Source: Brevundimonas intermedia
Lineage (GTDB): Bacteria; Pseudomonadota; Alphaproteobacteria; Caulobacterales; Caulobacteraceae
DNA: 64,000 bases
Direction of reading: 5' to 3'
Assembly (NCBI RefSeq): GCF_004614235.1
Contig: NZ_SPVH01000007.1
Coordinates: 62,001 to 126,000, forward strand
Shown: in pieces, positions 58,182-64,000 of the stretch
Layout: each line of letters starts with the position of its first letter
Position numbering within the stretch: the stretch's first letter is position 1
Position numbers and translations under genes: made by a program
Notes under the pieces: generated by a model
Seen by the model: only the letters and a program-made list of their open reading frames with translations
The model's database searches: none
Told to the model about the DNA's origin: nothing

Positions 58182-58634
58182 ATGACCAAGACCGAACCCC
58201 GGACCCGCCGCCGCAAGCGCGCAGGCTTCACCCTGGTGGAGCTGATGGTGGTCATCGTGATCATCGGCCTGCTGGCGACGGTGGTGGCCATCAACGTCCT
58301 GCCCAGCCAGGACCGCGCCATGGTCGGCAAGGCCCAGGCCGACATCTCCGTGCTCGAACAGGCGATCGAGACCTATCGGCTCGACAATCTGAATTTCCCC
58401 ACCGACCAGCAGGGGCTGCAGGCCCTGGTCGCGCCGCCCGCAGGCCTGACCCAGCCCGAACGCTACCGCGAGGGCGGCTATGTGCGCCGTCTGCCGGAAG
58501 ATCCCTGGGGCAATGCCTACCAGTATCGGCGCCAGAGCGCCCATGGCGGGCAGTTCGACGTCTTCTCGCTGGGGGCGGACGGCAAGGAGGGAGGGGAGGG
58601 CAATGACGCCGACCTTGGAAACTGGCAGGGCTAG
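58182..58634 (+). CDS. gspG: Major pseudopilin GspG
   Basis: Protein of 150 residues. The ATG at 58182 is chosen because AAAGGA lies just upstream; an ATG at 58167 is in frame. Prepilin site KRAGFTLVELMVVIVIIGLL with cleavage after Gly and Glu at +5. The C-terminal part has the calcium-binding PEDPWGNAYQY segment typical of GspG. It overlaps gspH by 32 bp. Confidence 0.95.
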   Translation: MTKTEPRTRRRKRAGFTLVELMVVIVIIGLLATVVAINVLPSQDRAMVGKAQADISVLEQAIETYRLDNLNFPTDQQGLQALVAPPAGLTQPERYREGGYVRRLPEDPWGNAYQYRRQSAHGGQFDVFSLGADGKEGGEGNDADLGNWQG

Positions 58635-59061
58635 GCCCGCCGTTCGGGCCGGATTCACCCTGGTCGAGCTGATGGTCGTGATGACGATCATCGGCCTGGC
58701 GGCCGGCGCCGTCGTCCTGTCCATTCCCGATCCCCGGCCCTCGGTCGGGATGGAGGCGGAACGGTTCGCCGCGCGGCTGGTGCGCGCCAGGGAAGAGGCG
58801 ATCCTGACGAACCGGCCGGTCGCAGTGGATGTGGACCGCGTCGGCTATCGCTTTTCCAACTTCGACGGGCGGGACTGGACGGCCCTGAACGGCGTCTTTA
58901 CGGCCCAGACCTGGGACGAGGGCCTGGGCGCGCCAGGACGGGCGCGGATCGTCTTCGACCCGACGGGCGTGACGGACCCGGCCGAAATCAGGCTGATGCG
59001 CGACGGCAAGGGGCGCACCGTCGTCGTGGACGGCGCAGGCGAGGTGGTGGTCGATGGCTGA
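58603..59061 (+). CDS. gspH: Minor pseudopilin GspH
   Basis: Protein of 152 residues, with GAGGGGAGGG before the ATG. Prepilin cleavage site AGFTLVELMVVMTIIG. The globular part (MEAERFAARLVRAREEAILT, RNRPVAV-like strand) matches GspH. It overlaps both neighbours. Confidence 0.88.
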   Translation: MTPTLETGRARPAVRAGFTLVELMVVMTIIGLAAGAVVLSIPDPRPSVGMEAERFAARLVRAREEAILTNRPVAVDVDRVGYRFSNFDGRDWTALNGVFTAQTWDEGLGAPGRARIVFDPTGVTDPAEIRLMRDGKGRTVVVDGAGEVVVDG

Positions 59062-59410
59062 CCGCGCCGGCTTCACCCTGATCGAAATGCTGGTCGCGCT
59101 GGCGGTGTTCGCCTTGGCGGCGATGGCCCTGCTGAACCTGTCGGGAGAGAGCACGCGCTCTGCCGCCCGTGTCGAGGCGCGCACCCTGGGCGGCATCGTG
59201 GCGGAGAACGTCGCGGCGGAGGCCATTATCGCCCCCAGTTTGCCGGTCGGGGAGACGTCGGGTCAGACGACGCTGGGCGGCCAGGTCTGGCGCTGGCGGC
59301 GCGTGGTCAGCGGGACGGAGGTTCCAGGCGTGGGCCGCATCGACGTGCGGGTCGCCAACGACGAGGGCCAGGCGGCGGATCGCGTGCTGTTCCGGGCGGC
59401 TGGCACATGA
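59054..59410 (+). CDS. gspI: Minor pseudopilin GspI
   Basis: Protein of 118 residues with prepilin site RAGFTLIEMLVALAVFALAA and the GspI block TLGGIVAENVAAE. With GspJ and GspK it forms the pseudopilus tip. It overlaps gspH by 8 bp and gspJ by 4 bp. Confidence 0.92.
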   Translation: MADRAGFTLIEMLVALAVFALAAMALLNLSGESTRSAARVEARTLGGIVAENVAAEAIIAPSLPVGETSGQTTLGGQVWRWRRVVSGTEVPGVGRIDVRVANDEGQAADRVLFRAAGT

Positions 59411-60003
59411 AGATCGCCAAGGCCCGCGCGGGCTTCACCCTGGTCGAGGTGCTGGTCTCGCTGCTGATCTTTGCCCTGCTGGCGGCGGCGGGCGCTCTTG
59501 TGTTGGGCCAGACGATCGACACGCGGTTCGCCGTCCAGAGCAACGTCGAACGCACCGCCGCCCTGCAACGGACGCGCGCACTGCTGAAGGCCGATCTGGC
59601 CCAGGCCTCCGACCGGCGCACGCGCGGGCCCAGCGGACGTCCCCTGCCGCGCGCCCTGATGGGGGCGCAGGCGCCCGGCGATCCGGTTCTGGTCCTGGTC
59701 CGCAACGGATGGAGCAATCCCGACGCTGCGGCGCGGCCGTCGCTGCAACGCGTGGAATATCGGCTGACCGACGGGCGGTTGGAGCGGCGGGTGTCGTCCT
59801 ATCTGGACGGGGCGCGGGCCGAGAACGCCCAGCTGCTCTATACTGGGGTCCGCGACGTGGCGGTCACCTTCCTGCAGGACGGCAGCGAGGCCCCCGCCTT
59901 CATCTCGACCAGCGCGCGGCCCTTGCCCGACGCGGTGCGGGTGATCATGACGCTGGACGGCCTTGGGCGCGTCGAACAGCTGTTCCTGGTGGCGGCGGCG
60001 TGA
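59407..60003 (+). CDS. gspJ: Minor pseudopilin GspJ
   Basis: Protein of 198 residues with prepilin site AGFTLVEVLVSLLIFALLAA. The middle LKADLAQASDRRTR and the later RVEYRLTDGRLERR are family features. It overlaps gspI and gspK by 4 bp each. Confidence 0.92.
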   Translation: MKIAKARAGFTLVEVLVSLLIFALLAAAGALVLGQTIDTRFAVQSNVERTAALQRTRALLKADLAQASDRRTRGPSGRPLPRALMGAQAPGDPVLVLVRNGWSNPDAAARPSLQRVEYRLTDGRLERRVSSYLDGARAENAQLLYTGVRDVAVTFLQDGSEAPAFISTSARPLPDAVRVIMTLDGLGRVEQLFLVAAA

Positions 60004-60986
60004 GGGGGCGGCGTCGAGAACGCGAGGGGATGGCCCTGCTGACCGTCCTGCTGCTGGTGGCGGTGATGGCCGTCGTGGCGGTGGCCATTCTGGACGACGT
60101 GCGCTTTTCCGTTCGCCGCACGACCAATGTCGAGACCCAGGCCCAGGCCCAGTGGTACGCCGCCGGCGCAGAAAGCCTGGCGAGGCGCCAGATCGAGGAC
60201 CTGATGGCCGCAGACTCCGTCCGCACGCCGCTGGAGCCGCGATGGGATGGGAGGGTGCTCAGCTTCCCTATCGAGGACGGCGCGATCCAGGCGGTGGTCC
60301 ATGACGGCCAGGCCTGTTTCAACCTGAACAGTCTGGTGCTGGGCCAGGGCGAGGACTTGGTGGCACGACCGGAGGGGCTGGCGCAGTTCGTGGCGCTGGG
60401 GACGGCGCTGGGGTTGCCGCGCACGCGAATGGCGACGGTCGGCGCCGCCTTGACCGACTGGATGGACGCGGACGGCGACCCCCTGCCGGGGGCCGCGGAG
60501 GATGCGCGATACGCAGGACTGTCGGTTCCCTATCGCACCGCCGGTATCATGCTGGCTGATGTCAGCGAGATGCGCGCCGTCGCCGGGATGGACGAGGGGC
60601 TTTACCGGCGTCTGAGGCCCTATGTCTGCGCCCTGCCGACGACCCGGCTGTCTGCGATCAATGTGAACACCCTGAGACCGGATCAGGCGCCTTTGCTGAC
60701 GATGCTGACGCGCGGCGCGCTGGGGCCGGCGGCGGCGAAGACCGCCATCGCCGCGCGTCCGGCGACCGGTTGGGCCAGCGCCGACGCCTTCTGGGCGCAG
60801 CCGGCCTTGCAGGATTTCACGCCCGACGACGAGACGCGCGCGCAGGCCACGCTGCTGACGCGCTTTTTCGACCTGACCGTCGATGTCGACTACGGCGGCG
60901 CCCACGCCGTCCGCACCGCCCTGTTGTACGCCGCGCCCGAAGGGAGCGTGCGCACCGTCATCCGCCGCTGGATACCCGAAGAATGA
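60000..60986 (+). CDS. gspK: Minor pseudopilin GspK
   Basis: Protein of 328 residues from a GTG at 60000 that overlaps the gspJ stop. This start gives an Arg-rich leader (MRGRRREREG) ending at the Gly before MALLTVLLLVAVMAV, as expected for a prepilin; an ATG at 60030 would remove the leader. Like other GspK proteins it lacks Glu at +5. The large alpha-domain is seen (TDWMDADGDPLPGAAED, INVNTL). It caps the pseudopilus. Confidence 0.9.
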   Translation: MRGRRREREGMALLTVLLLVAVMAVVAVAILDDVRFSVRRTTNVETQAQAQWYAAGAESLARRQIEDLMAADSVRTPLEPRWDGRVLSFPIEDGAIQAVVHDGQACFNLNSLVLGQGEDLVARPEGLAQFVALGTALGLPRTRMATVGAALTDWMDADGDPLPGAAEDARYAGLSVPYRTAGIMLADVSEMRAVAGMDEGLYRRLRPYVCALPTTRLSAINVNTLRPDQAPLLTMLTRGALGPAAAKTAIAARPATGWASADAFWAQPALQDFTPDDETRAQATLLTRFFDLTVDVDYGGAHAVRTALLYAAPEGSVRTVIRRWIPEE

Positions 60987-62083
60987 CCACGACCCGCATT
61001 GTCCAGATCCCCCCGGCGGCGTCCATGCCCGCGCCCTTCGTCGTCTTTGATGGCCACGGCCGGGTGCTTCAGCGCGGCGCCTTGCTGCTGGAAGGCGAGG
61101 CGCCGCACGCCGAGGTGCGCACCATTGCGGTCGCGCCGGGGGCCGATGTCCTGATCCGGTGGCTGGACCTGCCGGTCGGCGGCGCGGCCCAAACGCGGGC
61201 GGCGGCGCGCTGGATGCTGAAGGACGACCTGGCGGCCCTGCCGGATCGCACCGTGGTCGCCGTCGGCGCGCCCGGCGTCGCGGACGGTCCCCGCCTGACC
61301 GCCGCCGTCAGCGCCACCCTGCTGGAGGCCTGGATCGACTATCTGGCCGCCCTGGGCGTCTCGGTCGAGGCCGTGGTGCCCGACTGCCTGGTCCTGCCTG
61401 AGCCTCAGGACGACCTGACCCTGGCGACGGTCGCGGTCGGCGGCGATGTGGCTCTGCGCGGGCGCGGGTTCGCCGCCACGGTCCAAGCCGATCTGGTGGA
61501 AGCCATAGCGGGCGATCGGTCGCTGGCGCCGGTCGGGGATTGGGACGCCGCCCTGTCGGCGCTGGCGACCGCGCCGCTGCCGGTCAATCTGCTGTCCGGC
61601 GTGGAGCGGATACGCCAGGTATCGAGCGGCGGCTGGCGTCGGGTCGCGGCCCTGGCTGCGGCGGTGGTGATCTCGCCGCTGATCCTGGCCGTCGCGGGCG
61701 CCGCGCATGACCGGCATGAGGCCAGTCAGGCGCGTGAAGCGACGCTGGCCCTGATCGCGGAGGCGTTGCCGGACGCGGCCAAGGCGGCGGATCCGATCGC
61801 GGAGGCGCGCCGTCAGCTGGCTGCGGCCCCGCCGCCCGGCGGCATGGCCGCAGCGTCCGCCGCCCTGTTCGCTGCGGTGGAGGGTGTTGAGGACGCGGAA
61901 CTGGACGGCATGTCGTCTTTGGCCGGCCAGGGGCTTAGGGCCACCGTCAGCTATCCCGCTTTCGGCGACCTGGACGCCATGCGGACGGCGCTGAACGGAT
62001 CGGGTTTGAGCCTGTCGGACACCAGCACCGTCGAGGACGGCGGTCGCGTGGTCAGCGAAGTCGTGCTGGGAGGCGCGTCATGA
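60983..62083 (+). CDS. gspL: Type II secretion protein GspL
   Basis: Protein of 366 residues: a cytoplasmic actin-like domain (about residues 1-210, with LIRWLDLPVGGAAQTRAAAR split here, and WMLKDDLAALP), one membrane helix (VAALAAAVVISPLILAVAG) and a periplasmic ferredoxin-like domain. It holds GspE at the membrane. It overlaps gspK and gspM by 4 bp each. Confidence 0.9.
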   Translation: MTTTRIVQIPPAASMPAPFVVFDGHGRVLQRGALLLEGEAPHAEVRTIAVAPGADVLIRWLDLPVGGAAQTRAAARWMLKDDLAALPDRTVVAVGAPGVADGPRLTAAVSATLLEAWIDYLAALGVSVEAVVPDCLVLPEPQDDLTLATVAVGGDVALRGRGFAATVQADLVEAIAGDRSLAPVGDWDAALSALATAPLPVNLLSGVERIRQVSSGGWRRVAALAAAVVISPLILAVAGAAHDRHEASQAREATLALIAEALPDAAKAADPIAEARRQLAAAPPPGGMAAASAALFAAVEGVEDAELDGMSSLAGQGLRATVSYPAFGDLDAMRTALNGSGLSLSDTSTVEDGGRVVSEVVLGGAS

Positions 62084-62550
62084 ACGGGATGATCGCACAG
62101 GCCATGGCCTGGTGGGACGGACGGTCCCTGCGCGAGCAGCGGATGCTGGCAGTGATGGGGCTGCTGATGTTCGCGGTTCTGGCGTGGCTGCTGATCGTGC
62201 GGCCGGTTTGGGCCTGGCGCGCCGATGCGGCCGATCAGCGTGTGACGGCGGAGGCGGACCTGTCCACGATCCGGCGCGCGCTCGGCGAAGCGGCGCCCCG
62301 TTCGACGGGGGCGAGCGGTGTGGACGTTCAGGGCGTCGTGGCCGAGGTCAGCGCGGCCGGCGGCGTTTCACCCGTCATGGGGATGTCTCCCGACGGCGGC
62401 CTGGGGTTCGCCCTGAGTAATGTCTCGACCGCTGGGGCCTTCGGCTGGCTGGCGGCGCTGGACGGGCGCGGCATTCAGGCGAGCAGCCTCAACGTGGTCG
62501 AGAACGCCGATGCGACCCTGAGCGTCGAAGGGGCTCTGGCGGCGAAATAG
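62080..62550 (+). CDS. gspM: Type II secretion protein GspM
   Basis: Protein of 156 residues: a short cytoplasmic N-terminus (WWDGRSLREQRM), one membrane helix (AVMGLLMFAVLAWLLIV) and a small periplasmic domain. It partners GspL. It is the last gene of the operon. No gspN follows, and the prepilin peptidase gene gspO is not in the window. Confidence 0.9.
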   Translation: MNGMIAQAMAWWDGRSLREQRMLAVMGLLMFAVLAWLLIVRPVWAWRADAADQRVTAEADLSTIRRALGEAAPRSTGASGVDVQGVVAEVSAAGGVSPVMGMSPDGGLGFALSNVSTAGAFGWLAALDGRGIQASSLNVVENADATLSVEGALAAK

Positions 62551-62553
62551 CGG

Positions 62554-63237
62554 TCAGGGCAGGCGTTCCTCGAAGCCTTCATCCGTGCCGATGATGGCCA
62601 GGTCCGCAAGGTCCAGGAACAGGCCGTGCTCGACGACGCCGGTGATCAGTTTCAGATCGTCGGCCAAGCGAACCGGATCGTGGATGGCCTTGCAGCCGGC
62701 GTCGTAGATCAGGTTGCCGCCGTCGGTGCGGACCAGACCGCGATCTGCCTGACGTACGCGGGCGGGCTGATTGATGTCATGATCGATCAGGACGTCGGCG
62801 ATGCGGTTGGCCGTGGTTTTGTGGCCAAAGGCGACCACCTCTATCGGCAGGGGGAAGATCCCCAGCACCGGAACCACCTTGGCCGCATCGGCAATGACGA
62901 TGCAGCAGGCCGAGGCCTCCCACACCAGTTTTTCGCGCAGCAGGGCCGCGCCGCCGCCCTTGATCAGGGCGAGACCGGGGCCGACCTCGTCGGCGCCATC
63001 GACAGTCAGGTCTATGCGGGGCGTGTCTTCCAGCGTCGACAGGGTCAGGCCCAGTTCGCGCGCCAGGTCAGCGGTCTTTTCCGAGGTCGGGACACAGCGC
63101 AGACCGGGCAGGCCCCGCGCCGCCAACGCCTTGACGAACCAGGCGGCGGTCGAGCCGGTGCCCAGGCCGACGACCATGCCGGCCTCGACATGGGCGGCGG
63201 CGGCCTCGCCGGCGTTCTTTTTCTGGATGTCGCTCAT
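62554..63237 (-). CDS. rpiA: Ribose-5-phosphate isomerase A
   Basis: Protein of 227 residues. Seen: [15 protein letters not shown] for phosphate binding, the catalytic Asp/Glu region [26 protein letters not shown] in two adjoining blocks, and the C-terminal [13 protein letters not shown]. It interconverts ribose 5-phosphate and ribulose 5-phosphate. It overlaps glmU by 3 bp, so translation is coupled, and it converges on gspM with 3 bp between the stops. Confidence 0.96.
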   Translation of the reverse strand: MSDIQKKNAGEAAAAHVEAGMVVGLGTGSTAAWFVKALAARGLPGLRCVPTSEKTADLARELGLTLSTLEDTPRIDLTVDGADEVGPGLALIKGGGAALLREKLVWEASACCIVIADAAKVVPVLGIFPLPIEVVAFGHKTTANRIADVLIDHDINQPARVRQADRGLVRTDGGNLIYDAGCKAIHDPVRLADDLKLITGVVEHGLFLDLADLAIIGTDEGFEERLP

Positions 63238-64000
63238 TTGGATTTTGCGGCTTTCTGAGCTTTCGCCTTCTCGCGGAAGGCGGCGCCGGCGTCCGGCTTG
63301 AGGGTCTGTCGCGCACGGCCGAAGGCAAGGGCGTCGGCCGGCACGTCCTCGGTGATCACCGATCCCGAGGCGACGATGGCGCCGTCGCCGATGACGACCG
63401 GGGCGACCAGGCTGGAGTTCGAGCCGACGAAGGCCCCGGCGCCGACCTGGGTCCGGGCCTTGTTGAAGCCGTCGTAGTTGCAGAAGATGGTTCCAGCGCC
63501 GATATTGGTCCCCGCCCCGACCGAGCCGTCGCCCAGATAGGCCAGGTGGTTGGCCTTGGCGCCCTCGGCCATCTTCACATTCTTCACCTCGACAAAGTTG
63601 CCGATCTTGACCCCCTCAGCCAGATCCGCGCCGGGCCGCAGCCGGGCGTAGGGACCGACCTCGGCGCCGGAAGCGACACGGGCGCCTTCGACATGGCTGA
63701 AGCTGCGGATGCGGGCACCGCCCTCGATCACCGCGCCGGGACCGAAGACGACGAAGGGTTCGATCACGGTTCCGCCGCCGATCTGAGTGTCCCAGGCGAA
63801 ATGGACGGTGTCGGGCGCGGCCATGGTGACGCCGGCGGCTAGGAAGAAGTCCCGCTGGACGCTCTGGAACAGGGCCTCGGCCTGAGCCAGTTCGGCCTGA
63901 GAGTTGACGCCCATGACGGCGTCCTCGGCGGCGAAGACGGCGCGGGTCGGGTGGCCGCCCTTGCGCGCCAGTTCGACCACGTCGGTCAGATAGTATTCGC
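63234..64000 (-). CDS. glmU: Bifunctional GlcNAc-1-phosphate uridyltransferase / glucosamine-1-phosphate acetyltransferase, 3' part
   Basis: C-terminal 255 residues only; the gene runs past the window end. At the edge the frame reads [15 protein letters not shown], the end of the uridyltransferase domain, followed by the left-handed beta-helix acetyltransferase domain with hexapeptide repeats ([57 protein letters not shown]). The acetyl-CoA and active-site region is intact. It provides UDP-GlcNAc for peptidoglycan and lipopolysaccharide. Confidence 0.96.
   Translation of the reverse strand, partial: EYYLTDVVELARKGGHPTRAVFAAEDAVMGVNSQAELAQAEALFQSVQRDFFLAAGVTMAAPDTVHFAWDTQIGGGTVIEPFVVFGPGAVIEGGARIRSFSHVEGARVASGAEVGPYARLRPGADLAEGVKIGNFVEVKNVKMAEGAKANHLAYLGDGSVGAGTNIGAGTIFCNYDGFNKARTQVGAGAFVGSNSSLVAPVVIGDGAIVASGSVITEDVPADALAFGRARQTLKPDAGAAFREKAKAQKAAKSK

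Overview
The window is high-GC alphaproteobacterial chromosome, most likely from Caulobacterales and close to Brevundimonas. The evidence is an SpmX-type polarity protein with a lysozyme-like head, the flbT-flaF flagellin-control pair, DUF2948/UPF0262 next to murA, several TonB-dependent receptors, and a tRNA-His carrying the unusual U72-A73 end known from this class. The genus is inferred from gene content only.

Bases 1-17150 form a pectin and rhamnogalacturonan utilisation locus. It holds an L-rhamnose dehydrogenase, an FMN L-lactate dehydrogenase, a PL10 pectate lyase, KDG kinase, KduD, KduI, an RpiB-fold isomerase of the DhuI type, a LacI regulator, a hydratase of the fumarylacetoacetase superfamily, an ExuT-like transporter, two Tat-exported esterases and a TonB-dependent receptor. 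A palindromic site of the form TGACACCGGTnnCn occurs five times, always at promoters of this locus, and is probably the operator of the LacI protein. Two copies of a REP-like palindromic element lie between genes here.

Bases 17342-18745 are the remains of a small integrative element at the 3' end of a tRNA-Ser gene. A 16-bp direct repeat bounds it, and it contains a truncated integrase and one unknown gene.

Bases 18900-30530 are core genes: an NrtR-like Nudix protein, an HD hydrolase, a MoxR ATPase, flbT-flaF, exoD, isovaleryl-CoA dehydrogenase, spmX, mgtE, a FliN-type protein and lipB. Between flaF and exoD lies a striking unit with no counterpart that I recognise: a 21-codon frame whose ribosome-binding site matches the 16S 3' end over about 15 nt, an upstream sequence that could mask that site, and an intrinsic terminator.

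Bases 30650-47780 hold an S41-like protease, msrB, murA, infA-maf-RNase E/G-yacG, exbB-exbD-tonB, an aldo/keto reductase, ligA, an M28 peptidase lipoprotein and a phosphoglycosyl transferase. tRNA-Thr, tRNA-Phe and tRNA-His genes lie among them.

Bases 48000-62550 hold a secreted-lipoprotein candidate (ElpS-like), a second TonB-dependent receptor and a complete, tightly overlapping gspCDEFGHIJKLM type II secretion operon. The window closes with rpiA and the 3' part of glmU on the minus strand.
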